From NCBI GenBank assembly GCA_963739795.1, contig CAVUBL010000007.1, positions 372,001-436,000 on the forward strand: 64,000 nucleotides of DNA, written 5' to 3'. The DNA is from CAVUBL01 sp963739795 (GTDB lineage: Bacteria; Acidobacteriota; Thermoanaerobaculia; Multivoradales; DATKCC01). The position numbers were made by a program, and so were the translations under genes. Within the stretch, counting starts at the first letter, position 1. Every line of letters starts with the position of its first letter. The notes below the pieces were generated by a model, which was not told the origin of the DNA, ran no database searches, and saw nothing but the letters and a program-made list of their open reading frames with translations. This document shows, in pieces, positions 31,737 to 41,598 of this stretch.

Positions 31737-32807
31737 TCACCACTCCACCAACACCAGCTCAGAGCAAAACCCAGGCCCCATCGCCAGGATCATCCCCGGC
31801 GTCCCGGGCGCCGGCCGGTGGTTCGTCATCGTCTCCTCCAGGACCAGGAGCACCGAGGTCGACGACAGGTTCCCAACCTCCCGGAGACTCCGCCAGGTGA
31901 CTTCAAGCGCCCCCTCCGGCAGCTCCAGCGTCTCCTCCATCGCCTCCAGCACCTTCGGCCCGCCCGGGTGGCAGACCCAGCAGCCGATCTCCGAGCGCGT
32001 GAGCCCCCGCTCCGCCAGAAAGGCGTCCACGTCGCGCCGCAGGTAGCGCCGGACCACGTCCGGCACCTCCGCCGTCAGGACGATCTGGAAACCGCGCTCC
32101 GAGATGTCCCACCCCATCACCCGCTCCGAGTCGGGGTAGAAGACCGAGCGGGTGGCCACCACCCGCGGGCCGGGCCGGCCGCCCGACTCCCCCGGGAGCG
32201 ACCGCTCCGCCCCCGCCACCACCACCGCCGCCGCTCCGTCGCCGAACAGGCCGGAGGCGATCAGGTTGGGGATCGAGAGGTCCTGGAGCTGCAGGGTCAG
32301 GCTGCAGAGCTCCACCGAAAGGAGCACCGCCACCTGGTCGGGGAAGGCGCGCACGTAGTCCGCCGCCCGGGCGATGCCGGCGGCTCCCGCCACGCAGCCG
32401 AGGCCGAAGATCGGCACCCGCTTGAGGCGCGGTGGCAGGCCCAGCCGGCCCACCAGCCGGGCGTCGAGGGAGGGCGTCGCGATGCCGGTGACCGAGACCG
32501 TGATCAGGCTGTCGACCTCACCGGGCTCGAGCCCGGCCCGCGCCAGGGCGTCTTCCACGGCCTCGCCGCCCACCTCCTGGGCCACCCGGATCCAGGCGTC
32601 GTTGGCCTGCCCCCAGGTCTCGAGGGCTTCGTACTCCTCGATGGGAAGGGCGAGGTGACGCCCGCCCACCAGGACGTTGCGGTGGAGCTGCTCGAGGCGC
32701 GCCAGGTTGTGGTGGCGCTTCGCCCAGTGGCGGCGGAGCGTCCCGAGGAGCTCCTCTTGGTCGTAGTAGTTGGGCGGGAAGGCGTGGCCGACGGCGGCGA
32801 GTCTCAC
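31737..32807 (-). CDS. Type III polyketide synthase (chalcone/stilbene synthase family)
   Basis: The 356-residue enzyme contains the complete catalytic triad: Cys138 in FGLGCVAGAAG, His280 in CWVCHPGGPKVLEAM and Asn313 in VGNLSSTSVL. Type III PKSs extend acyl starters with malonyl-CoA to give alkylpyrones or alkylresorcinols. The neighbouring FAAL and ACP suggest long-chain acyl starters delivered by an ACP. The start is a GTG that overlaps the stop codon of the upstream small membrane-protein gene (GTGA), so it is translationally coupled; longer readings add a low-complexity tail and are rejected. The 200-bp tandem duplication follows downstream. Confidence 0.93.
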   Translation of the reverse strand: MRLAAVGHAFPPNYYDQEELLGTLRRHWAKRHHNLARLEQLHRNVLVGGRHLALPIEEYEALETWGQANDAWIRVAQEVGGEAVEDALARAGLEPGEVDSLITVSVTGIATPSLDARLVGRLGLPPRLKRVPIFGLGCVAGAAGIARAADYVRAFPDQVAVLLSVELCSLTLQLQDLSIPNLIASGLFGDGAAAVVVAGAERSLPGESGGRPGPRVVATRSVFYPDSERVMGWDISERGFQIVLTAEVPDVVRRYLRRDVDAFLAERGLTRSEIGCWVCHPGGPKVLEAMEETLELPEGALEVTWRSLREVGNLSSTSVLLVLEETMTNHRPAPGTPGMILAMGPGFCSELVLVEW

Positions 32808-33187
32808 CCGCGCTCCCCGTCGGGCCCGGCCACCGCCGCCATGAGCAGACCGCAGACCGTGTACAGGCCGAACCAGCCCAGGACCAGGTTCCACCAGGCG
32901 TGGCTCGAGAGCGTCGAAGCGCCGGCGACGGTGAGCGCCAGCACCGGCCCCCGGAAGATCCACGCCGTCCAGGCCGCCGCCAGGCCCGCGATCCAGCGGT
33001 TGAGGCTCCGCTCGCGCACCAGGGCGTAGAGCGCCACCAGGCCCAGCCCCTCGAGCACCCAGAGGCCGAGAAGGTAGGGGGCGGGAAGGCCCTCGGGACG
33101 CGCCAGGTCGAGGGCCTCGACGCCGAAGTGAAAGAGCGCCCGAGCCAAGATCACGAGGGGCAGCGCGAGCACGAGGAAGCGGATCAA
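32804..33187 (-). CDS. Small four-helix membrane protein coupled to the type III PKS
   Basis: The 127-residue protein has about four hydrophobic segments (FLVLALPLVILARALFHF, LLGLWVLEGLGLVALYAL, GLAAAWTAWIF, GWFGLYTVCGLLMAAVA) with short loops. I recognise no family. Its stop overlaps the PKS start, which implies a shared transcript and stoichiometric translation. It may help localise the PKS product in the membrane, which is only a guess. The start is a TTG with no strong ribosome-binding site, so the exact 5' end is uncertain. Confidence 0.6.
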   Translation of the reverse strand: MIRFLVLALPLVILARALFHFGVEALDLARPEGLPAPYLLGLWVLEGLGLVALYALVRERSLNRWIAGLAAAWTAWIFRGPVLALTVAGASTLSSHAWWNLVLGWFGLYTVCGLLMAAVAGPDGERG

Positions 33188-33365
33188 GGTCTGAAGATGA
33201 TACCCCAGCGTCAGGTGCTAAAGTCGTGATCCCTCCCCGCCGGTGCGCCGGCTGCCGCGCTCCGGCCCGATGCCGGGCCGAGCTTCACCGAGAGCCATCG
33301 ATCCGGATCGATGCCGAATCGAGGATCCGGTCGCCGGCCCCGGCCGTATAGGGAATCGGAACCCG

Positions 33366-34205
33366 ATGGACGCCCGCCCCGAGAGCCAGCTTCCGACCTC
33401 CGACGCCCACTCCGGTGGCGGCGGCGCGACCCTGCTCGTCTTCACCCTCGGGCCCGACGTCGAGGGCCGGCGGAGGCGCCTCCTGCCCCGGCGCTTCGGC
33501 GACCGGGAGAGGGCTCTCCACCGCCTCTGCCTCGACGAGGCCCTGGCCGCCGGCGAAGGCGCCGGCTGCCGCCTCGCCGTCTCCTCTCCGGCACCGCTCG
33601 AGCTCCCGGAGGGGACGCACCGGGTGGCCCAGCGGGGCGCCGGCTTCGGCGAGCGACTGGCCGCAGCCTTCGACGAGGCTTTCGATCCGGATGGGGATCC
33701 GGACGGGCGGGCGCTGGTGGCCGTGGGCACCGACACACCGGGCATCCGCCGCGAGCACGTGGCGCGGTCCCTGGAGCTCCTGGGCGACGGCCCGCAGGCC
33801 GCTCGCCGCGTGGTGGTGGGCCCCTCGCCCGACGGCGGCCTCTACCTCCTGGCCGCCCGCCGCCCCCTGGGCGATCTCCTCCGCCGGGTCGTCTGGTGCC
33901 GGAAAGCGACCCTGGCGAGCCTGCTCGCGGTCCTGGACGCCGCGGGCCTCGCCGTCGAGCTGATGGAGCCCCTCGCCGACCTGGATCGGCCGGCGGACCT
34001 CGAGCGCTGGCTCGCCCGGCGCGCCCTGGCCGGCGACGACGGCGACGACGGCCGCGACGGACAGGTGGCGCGCCTGACAACGATTCTCGGCCGCCTCCTC
34101 GCCGCCTGGCGCCGCCCGGTCGTGGCCCGGCCCACTCCCCGGCCGTGCCTCGCGTACCTGCCCGTGGCGAGCGGACGCTCGCCGCCGCGCGGCCCCCACC
34201 ACTAA
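33366..34205 (+). CDS. DUF2064 (TIGR04282-type) glycosyltransferase-like protein
   Basis: The 279-residue protein has the nucleotide-sugar transferase-like pattern of DUF2064: TLLVFTLGPDVEGRRRR, then AVGTDTPGIRREHV, and VVGPSPDGGLYLLAARRP. Members are related to MobA and CpsB-like nucleotidyltransferases and are often clustered with metabolite-specific operons. The C-terminal 60 residues are variable and Pro/Arg-rich. It is followed after 129 bp by the ABC-transporter operon on the same strand; whether it shares the transcript is unclear. A glycosyl- or nucleotidyl-transfer role is inferred from the family. Confidence 0.75.
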   Translation: MDARPESQLPTSDAHSGGGGATLLVFTLGPDVEGRRRRLLPRRFGDRERALHRLCLDEALAAGEGAGCRLAVSSPAPLELPEGTHRVAQRGAGFGERLAAAFDEAFDPDGDPDGRALVAVGTDTPGIRREHVARSLELLGDGPQAARRVVVGPSPDGGLYLLAARRPLGDLLRRVVWCRKATLASLLAVLDAAGLAVELMEPLADLDRPADLERWLARRALAGDDGDDGRDGQVARLTTILGRLLAAWRRPVVARPTPRPCLAYLPVASGRSPPRGPHH

Positions 34206-34334
34206 GCCCTGAGACACAGAGTCTGACGCGACTGCCCGGACCGGCCGCGGAGCCGGACTCCGGGAGAGTCGCCGCCCGCCGGGTGCGCCGGAGGGGCGCG
34301 GCAACCGAGAGCACAACCGAGGGAGAGCCGAACC

Positions 34335-35411
34335 TTGAGATCGCAGATGGGGACGATGGGAGTGGCGGTGCTGCTCCTCGCGGGAATGACCGCCGCCTGC
34401 TCCCAGCCCGGGAGCCGAGAGGCGACGGCGAAGCCGGAGGCGGCCAAGACCTCCGACGTGGTGGTGCAGTACGACTGCATCCCGAACTACGCCAATTGGG
34501 GGGCGGTGACCGACCTCTACCAGAAGACCACCGGCGTCAAGGTGCCGCCGGACATGAAGGGCTCGTCGGCGGCCATGGCGGCCCTCGAGGCCGAGAAGGC
34601 CAACCCCCAGGCCGACACCGCCTACTACTCGGGGGCGATCGGCTACGAGGCGGCGCGCCGCGGCCTCCACCAGGCCTACAAGCCGGCCGGCTGGGACCAG
34701 ATCCCCGACGCCCTGAAGGACCCGGACGGCAAGTGGTGGACGGTCCATACCGGAGCCATCGCGCTGATCGTCAACACCGCCGCGCTCGGCGACAAGCCGG
34801 TGCCGAAGAGCTGGCACGACCTGCTCTCCCCCCAGTACAAGGGGCTCATCGCCTACGACGATCCGACCTGGGGCGGCACCGCCTACACCTTCGTCTACGG
34901 CATCAACCACATCCTGGGCGGAACCTCCACGGACTTCGGGCCCGGCCTCGACTACCTCGAGAAGCTGGACGCCAACATCCAGTCCTACCCGCGCGAGTCG
35001 ATCTACAACGACGTGCTGCGCGGCGAGATCCCCATCTGGATCAACGCCGACGGCAACGGCTACAAGATGCGCTACGTCGACGGCGGACAGGTCCAGGTGG
35101 TGATCCCCCAGGAGGGATCGGTCTCCATGCCCCTGGTCATGGGGCTGGTGACCGGAGCGCCCCACGAGGCGGCGGCCAAGAAGTACCTGGACTGGCTCCT
35201 CACCGAGCCCGCCCAGGCCGAGTTCGCCCGCTCCTACTTCCGGCCGGTGATCCCCGGCGCCATGCCCGCGGAGGTGGCGAAGAACTTCCTCCCGGAGTCC
35301 GACTACGCGCGGGTCCAGAACCTGGACCTGGGCGAGATGGCCGCGGCCTCGGACGCCCTCAAGCGGGCCTGGCAGGAGCGGATCCGCCACGGCGAGGGGA
35401 CGGCCGAGTGA
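34335..35411 (+). CDS. ABC transporter periplasmic substrate-binding lipoprotein
   Basis: This 358-residue protein has a lipoprotein signal (VAVLLLAGMTAAC, lipid-attached Cys22), so it is anchored to a membrane. Mature features such as TDLYQKTTGVKVPPDMKGSS, WWTVHTGAIALIVNT and VPKSWHDLLSPQYKGLIAYD fit the iron, thiamine and 2-aminoethylphosphonate type of binding proteins. The TTG at 34335 is supported by GAGGGAGAG 8 nt before it. It begins a six-gene transcript coupled at every ABC junction. Its stop codon TGA overlaps the GTG of the permease, and the palindromic element begins immediately after. The ligand cannot be read from the sequence. Confidence 0.88.
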   Translation: MRSQMGTMGVAVLLLAGMTAACSQPGSREATAKPEAAKTSDVVVQYDCIPNYANWGAVTDLYQKTTGVKVPPDMKGSSAAMAALEAEKANPQADTAYYSGAIGYEAARRGLHQAYKPAGWDQIPDALKDPDGKWWTVHTGAIALIVNTAALGDKPVPKSWHDLLSPQYKGLIAYDDPTWGGTAYTFVYGINHILGGTSTDFGPGLDYLEKLDANIQSYPRESIYNDVLRGEIPIWINADGNGYKMRYVDGGQVQVVIPQEGSVSMPLVMGLVTGAPHEAAAKKYLDWLLTEPAQAEFARSYFRPVIPGAMPAEVAKNFLPESDYARVQNLDLGEMAAASDALKRAWQERIRHGEGTAE

Positions 35412-36475
35412 GAGCCCGTGAAGACCTCTCCAGCCCTGCTGCGGGTGTCTCCGAATCACCCCTCGCGGCGTTGCGCCTCCTCGACGTAGGCTCTGCTACG
35501 CCTGCGTCGGCGCGCCTTGCGAGGGGCGCCCGGAAGACGCCCTCGCGACGGGCGGAGAGGTCTTCACGGGCTCCGAGCGCCGGGCCGCGGGGGGCGAAGC
35601 CGTGGGCGGGGGTGCTCCTGTGCCTGCCCCTGGGGCTCTTCCTCCTCGCGGCCTTCGTCGTGCCCCTGGCCGGCCTCCTGCCCGCCAGCCTCCACCTGAC
35701 CCCGGGGATCCTGGGACGGCCCGTTGCGGACAGCTCGGAGAGCCCGGCGCACGAGGCCGGCGCCTCGACCCTCGCCAACTACGCCCGGGCCTTCCGGGCG
35801 TCGGGCGAGCTGGCCGCCTTCCGTAACAGCCTGGTCCTCTCCCTGTCGGTGGCCGCGGCTTCTATCGTGCTCTGCCTGCCGCCGGCGTGGATGCTGGCCC
35901 GGCACTCGTTCCCGGGACGCTCGGCCCTGCGCACGGTGCTCGCCCTGCCCCTCACCTTCTCCGGCGTGATCGTGGGGTTCCTGGCGATCCTGGTGCTCGG
36001 GCGCCTGGGGCTGCTGCCGGCGGTGCTGCGGCTGCTTACCGGCCGGCCGCTCCTCGCCGGCAGCGCCTACACCCTCGGCGGCCTGGTCGCGGCGTACGTC
36101 TACTTCGAGGTGCCCCGCGCCACCCTCACCCTGGAGGCCGCCTTCGGGCGCCTCGACCCGGACCAGGAGCGGGCCGCCGCCACCCTGGGCGCCGGCTGGC
36201 TCGACCGGCTCTGGCGGATCACCCTGCCCCAGCTCTGGCCGGCCCTGGTCTCGACCCTGGCGGTGACCTTCGCCGCCTCCATGGGCTCGTTCGGGGTCGC
36301 CCTGATCCTGGCGCGCAAGCTCCAGCTCGTGCCCCTGGCCATCTACACCGAGTACACCGGCTTCCTGGACTCGGGCTACGCCGCGGCGCTCTGCCTGCTG
36401 CTGGCCGCCGGGACCCTGGCGGCGGCGGGGCTGCTGCGCTGGCTGACCCGGGGCGACGAATGGATCTACGGATGA
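35408..36475 (+). CDS. ABC transporter permease 1, N-terminally extended by palindromic element
   Basis: The 355-residue permease has about six membrane segments and the conserved loop LDPDQERAAATLGAGWLDRL (EAA-type coupling helix) with LPQLWPALV. It is of the ThiP/PotB/CysU type. Its GTG overlaps the binding-protein stop (GTGA), and the palindromic element at 35412-35573 supplies codons 2 to about 55; without it the protein would begin SAGPRGAKPWAGVLLCL, a typical short cytoplasmic lead. The extension is Arg/Ser-rich and could affect membrane insertion. The next permease starts within its stop codon (ATGA). Confidence 0.85.
   Translation: MRAREDLSSPAAGVSESPLAALRLLDVGSATPASARLARGARKTPSRRAERSSRAPSAGPRGAKPWAGVLLCLPLGLFLLAAFVVPLAGLLPASLHLTPGILGRPVADSSESPAHEAGASTLANYARAFRASGELAAFRNSLVLSLSVAAASIVLCLPPAWMLARHSFPGRSALRTVLALPLTFSGVIVGFLAILVLGRLGLLPAVLRLLTGRPLLAGSAYTLGGLVAAYVYFEVPRATLTLEAAFGRLDPDQERAAATLGAGWLDRLWRITLPQLWPALVSTLAVTFAASMGSFGVALILARKLQLVPLAIYTEYTGFLDSGYAAALCLLLAAGTLAAAGLLRWLTRGDEWIYG
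35412..35573. mobile_element. Palindromic element PE, copy 3 (162 bp), inside a start codon region
   Basis: The terminal inverted repeats begin GAGCCCGTGAAGACCTCTCC and match perfectly over 20 bp. It sits after the GTGA of the permease start; the far side begins CGAGC where a TGA duplication would give TGAGC, so the target copy seems to carry one T-to-C change. The 162-bp length is 54 codons and keeps frame. Its translation is collinear with that of copy 2 (ESPLAALRLLDVGSATPASA versus ESPLATLRRLDVGPATPASA). The interior has CGACGTAGGC and GCCTGCGTCG as a further palindrome. Confidence 0.85.
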
Positions 36476-37304
36476 CGGCGCACTCCCACGAAGGTCGCGG
36501 GGCCCTCGGCCGCCGGCTGGGGGTGACCTATTGCTGGGTCCTCGGCACGCTGGTGCTCCTGCCGGTGGCGGTGGTGGTGGCCGGCGCCTTCCTGCCCGCC
36601 GCGCGCCTGGGTATGGCGAGCGAAGGGTGGGTGCGGGGCCACGAGTCGGTGGTGTCGCTCAAGTGGTTCGCCTACGTGCTCCACCTCTACGGCTCGTCGC
36701 TCCTCTACTCGGTGGCGCTGGCCGGCGTGGCGGTGGGCGCGGGCTTGGCCCTCTCGCTGCCGGCGGCCTACGGCCTGGTGCGCCACCCGTTCCCCGGAGC
36801 CAAGCTTCTCGAGGAGCTCGCCCTGCTGCCCCTGGCGGTGCCCGGCATCGCCGTGGCCATCGCCCTCATCCAGACCTGGTACCTGGTGCGGGGCGAGTGG
36901 TGGTTCGTGGCGGTGGGCCACCTGCTCTACACCGTGCCGCTCCTCTTGCGCACGCTCCTCCACGCCCTGCGCGGCGAGGTCTTCGACGAGGAGCGGGCGG
37001 CGGCCACCCTGGGCGCCGGGCCGCTGGCGCGCTTCGCCCGCATCACCTGGCCGCGCCTTCGCCGGCCGGCGAGCCTGGGGGCGCTGATCGTGGCGGCGGT
37101 CTCGTGGGGGGAGTTCAACGCCAGCTTCCTGCTCGCGACGCCCCTTCACCAGCCCTTCCCGGCAGCCCTCTTCGCCACCTACACCTCCAACAGCTTCGCC
37201 GTCTCCTCGGCGGCGACCACCCTCTTCCTCGCCGGCATCCTGCCGCTGCTCGTCGCCATCGAGCGCCTGGGCCGGCGCGACCTGATGGCCGTGAGGCAGG
37301 GGGC

Positions 37305-37308
<4 letters not shown>
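36472..37308 (+). CDS. ABC transporter permease 2
   Basis: The 278-residue permease has six predicted membrane segments (for example VLGTLVLLPVAVVVAGAFL and YSVALAGVAVGAGLALSL) and the coupling-helix motif DEERAAATLGAGPLARFARI. It pairs with permease 1 to form the import channel. Its ATG overlaps the previous stop (ATGA), and its stop overlaps the GTG of the ATP-binding gene (GTGA), so the order binding protein, permease, permease, ATPase is fully coupled. Confidence 0.9.
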
Positions 37309-38701
<1,393 letters not shown>

Positions 38702-38705
<4 letters not shown>

Positions 38706-39625
38706 GCGAGCCGGCCACCCAGCCCCGAGCGACCCCCGTCGAGCCCCATGCCGGGATCGAGCCCCTGGACGCCCCGCGGGTCGAGCTGAAGTCCCTCGAC
38801 ACCCTCTGGTTCCAGGTGGCGGGGACGGTCTGCAACCTGGCGTGCACCCACTGCTTCGTGTCGTGCTCGCCGACCAACCACACCCACGAGTACCTGGACC
38901 TCGAGACGGTCGAGCGCTACCTCGCCGAGGCCCGGGAGCTGGGGGTGAAGGAGTACTACTTCACCGGCGGCGAGAGCTTCCTGAACCCCGACATGGAGGC
39001 GATCCTGGAAGCGGCGCTGGCCGCCGGGCCGACGACGGTGCTGACCAACGGCCTGCTCCTCGACGAGGCGCGCTGCCGCCGCCTGGCCGCCCTCGCCGAA
39101 GCCTCGCCCTACTCCCTCGACGTGCGGGTCTCCCTGGACGGCTTCTCGGCCGAGTCCAACGACTCGATCCGCGGCGACGGTGTCTTCGACCGAGCGATGG
39201 CGGGCATCCGGAATCTCGTGGCGGCGGGCCTCACCCCGGTGCTCACCGTGACCGAGGTGCACCAGGAGAACGCCTCGGACGAGGGCAAGGCGCGCTTCTT
39301 CGAGCTGCTCCGGGGGCTCGGCATCACCAAGCCCCGGCTCAAGGTGCTGCCCATCTTCCAGATCGGCGCCGAGGCCGAGCGCGGCGGCGCCTACGAGCGC
39401 TGGCAGCGCCTCTCCGAGGGCGACGTGCCCGACGGCTCGTGGGACCACCTCCAGTGCTCGAGCTGCCGCATGGTCACCGACCAGGGCGTGTGGGTGTGCC
39501 CGATCCTGGTCAACGAGCCCGAGGGCCGGATGGGCGAGACCCTGGCCGACTCCCTCACCACTTATCCCCTGGCCCACCCGGCGTGCTGGACCTGCCACGT
39601 CTACGGCGTGAGCTGCCGGACCTGA
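38702..39625 (+). CDS. Radical SAM protein with SPASM-like Cys cluster, in ABC operon
   Basis: The 307-residue protein has the radical SAM motif CNLACTHC, giving the three iron-sulfur ligands, followed by YYFTGGESFLNPDMEAIL (the GGE SAM motif) and LTNGLLLDEARC. The C-terminal part has CSSCRMVTDQGVWVCPIL and ACWTCHVYGVSC, consistent with an auxiliary cluster of a SPASM type. Coupling to the ABC ATPase suggests it processes the imported substrate. The chemistry is unknown; relatives modify peptides, cofactors or small organic acids. Confidence 0.87.
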
Positions 39626-39663
39626 CCCGTCCCGACTCGACCCGAAGGGGAGACCCTCGACCT

Positions 39664-40725
39664 ATGGCCCAACGACCCCCGCAGTCCCGCGAGGAGACGC
39701 AGCGCTTGGCGCTGGAAGAGCAACGCCGCATCGCCCGGGAGAAGCTCACGGCCCACCGGGGCATGGCGACCTGGGGGGAGAAGCTCGTGCCCCTCGGCGA
39801 GTTCCGCGAGGCCGCGAGCGCCGTGGGCCGCCGGCTCTCCGAGGACGAGCGGCGGGCGGCGCGGCGGGCCTACGGCGCGGCCCGCTCCGAGGGGGGCCGG
39901 CGGGACCCGACCCCGGTCGAGGGCCCGTACGGCAAGATCGCGGTTTTCGGCGGCGTCTACTCGAACCACCTGGCCCTCGCCGCCCTTCTCGAGGACGCCC
40001 GGCGGCGCGGCGCCGAGGCGATTTACTGCCTGGGCGACCTGGGGGCCTTCGGGCCCCATCCGGAGAAGGTGCGCCCGCTCCTGGAAGAGGGTGGGGTGGC
40101 CTCGATCCAGGGCAACTACGAGGAGTCCCTGGCCAACGACGCCCCCGACTGCAACTGCGGCTACACCGACCCGCGGGACAACCACTTCGCCGACATCTCC
40201 TACCGCTACACCGAGGAGAACACTTCGGAGGCCTTCAAGGCCTGGATGGGGCGGCTCCCGATGCGCCGCCGGGTGCGCCTCGGCGAGCGGGAGCTCCTCC
40301 TGGTCCACGGCTCGCCCCGCCGGATCAACGAGTTCCTGTTCGCGTCGGCCACGCCGGACGCCTTCCTCGAGGTGCTCCTCGACCAGGAGGAGGCGGACGG
40401 CCTGCTCCTCACCCACACCGGCCTGCACTGGCACCGGCGGCTGCCGTCCGGGCGCGACGCGGTGAACGTGGGGGTGATCGGCCGGCCGGCCAACGACGGC
40501 CGGACCGAGGTCTGGTACGCCATGCTCGAAGCTCCGGTGGGGGGGCGGCCCGACGGAGCGCCGAGGGTGGAGCTGCTGCCCCTGGCCTACGACCACGGCG
40601 CCCTCGCCGCCGAGATGCGGGCCGAGCGCCTGCCCGAGGAGTTCGTCGAGACCATCGAGACCGGCTGGTGGACCACCTGCCTCGAGGTCCTCCCGCCGAA
40701 GGAGCGGGCGACGTCCAGGTTTTGA
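39664..40725 (+). CDS. Metallophosphoesterase-fold protein with altered metal site
   Basis: The 353-residue protein has a charged helical N-terminus (about 90 residues) and a calcineurin-like phosphoesterase core from about residue 98. The fold is recognised by YCLGDLGAFGPHPEKV, VASIQGNYEE, LLLVHGSPRRINEF and the terminal VNVGVIGRPANDGRT. The usual ligands differ: the first motif reads FGGVYSN instead of SDIHGN (Asp and His lost), GNHD reads GNYE, and GHTH reads THTG. A Cys-rich insert (DCNCGY) follows. This variant may bind a different metal or be non-catalytic. It is the last gene of the operon, 38 bp after the radical SAM gene. Confidence 0.8.
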   Translation: MAQRPPQSREETQRLALEEQRRIAREKLTAHRGMATWGEKLVPLGEFREAASAVGRRLSEDERRAARRAYGAARSEGGRRDPTPVEGPYGKIAVFGGVYSNHLALAALLEDARRRGAEAIYCLGDLGAFGPHPEKVRPLLEEGGVASIQGNYEESLANDAPDCNCGYTDPRDNHFADISYRYTEENTSEAFKAWMGRLPMRRRVRLGERELLLVHGSPRRINEFLFASATPDAFLEVLLDQEEADGLLLTHTGLHWHRRLPSGRDAVNVGVIGRPANDGRTEVWYAMLEAPVGGRPDGAPRVELLPLAYDHGALAAEMRAERLPEEFVETIETGWWTTCLEVLPPKERATSRF

Positions 40726-40734
40726 CTGGGTCAC

Positions 40735-40800
40735 CCCCTCACCCTCAATCCCTCTCCCCCCGCGAGGGTGGGAAGGGGATCGAGGGGTTGCGAGGGGGTC
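40735..40800. repeat. CCCTCTCCCCCCGCGAGGG stem-loop repeat in a convergent gap
   Basis: The unit CCCTCTCCCCCCGCGAGGGT followed by GGGAAGGGG sits between the phosphoesterase gene (plus) and the endonuclease III gene (minus). It is related to units at 24502, 28356 and 47995 and is a plausible bidirectional terminator. Confidence 0.7.
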
Positions 40801-40808
40801 CAGTCAGC

Positions 40809-41516
40809 CTACCGGTCGAGCTTGTCGGGGAAGTAGCAGAGGCCATCCACCGGGCAGCCCTTGCAGCGCGGCTTGGGGGCCGTGCAGTGGGCGCGGCCGT
40901 GGGCGCCGACGATGTCCTGGAAGACGATCCAGCGCTCCTCGGGGACGAGCTCGCGGAGCTCCCGCTCCATCTTGTCGGCGTTCTTCTCGTGCGACCAGTC
41001 GAGGCGGCCGGCGATCCGCTGCACGTGGGTGTCCACCACCACTCCGGCGGCCGTGGCGAAGGCGTGGTTGATCACCAGGATGGCCGTCTTGCGCCCGACG
41101 CCGGGCAGAGTGGTGAGCTCGTCAACCGTCGCCGGCACTTCGCCGTCGAAGCTCTCGACCAGCGCCTGGCTCGCCTCGATCAGGCGCTTGGCCTTCTGGC
41201 GGAAGAAGCCGGTGGGGTGGACGATCTCGGCCACCTCGTCGAAGTCGGCGGCGGCCAGGGACTTCGCGTCGGGAAACCGGGCGAAGAGCAACGGCGTGAC
41301 CTCGTTGACCTTCTCGTCGGTCGCCCTTGCGGCGAGGATGGTGGCGCCCAGGAGTTGGAAGGCGTTCTCGAACTCCAGCAGCAGGTGGGCGTTCGGGTAG
41401 CCGTCCCGGAGCCGGTCGAGGATCTCGCCGAGCCGCTCGGGCTTTCGATTCTCCCCGGTGGACCAGGCCGGCTCGCCACCGCCGGACCGCTTCGCGCTCG
41501 TCGTGCTCTTGGCCAT
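40809..41516 (-). CDS. nth: Endonuclease III
   Basis: The 235-residue DNA glycosylase/AP lyase has the helix-hairpin-helix LPGVGRKTAILV with catalytic Lys143, the catalytic Asp162 in VVDTHVQRI, and the iron-sulfur cluster C-x6-C-x2-C-x5-C (Cys211, 218, 221, 227). It removes oxidised pyrimidines in base-excision repair. The ATG at 41516 gives a normal length; longer readings are arginine-rich shadow. The usual Gln in the AAQ(A/C)TD motif is Arg (ILAARATD), a minor oddity. It diverges from hemH, with 82 bp between. Confidence 0.92.
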   Translation of the reverse strand: MAKSTTSAKRSGGGEPAWSTGENRKPERLGEILDRLRDGYPNAHLLLEFENAFQLLGATILAARATDEKVNEVTPLLFARFPDAKSLAAADFDEVAEIVHPTGFFRQKAKRLIEASQALVESFDGEVPATVDELTTLPGVGRKTAILVINHAFATAAGVVVDTHVQRIAGRLDWSHEKNADKMERELRELVPEERWIVFQDIVGAHGRAHCTAPKPRCKGCPVDGLCYFPDKLDR

Positions 41517-41598
41517 GGGGCGTAGCCTATCGTCCCGGCGCCTCCGCTCCCACCCCGCCGGCCGGCCGGATCCTCCTCGGCGATAGACTCCGCCCGCC

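Noticed and set aside
22674..35573. Palindromic elements as CRISPR repeats
   Set aside because: They are single dispersed copies 3-10 kb apart with no spacers and no cas genes.
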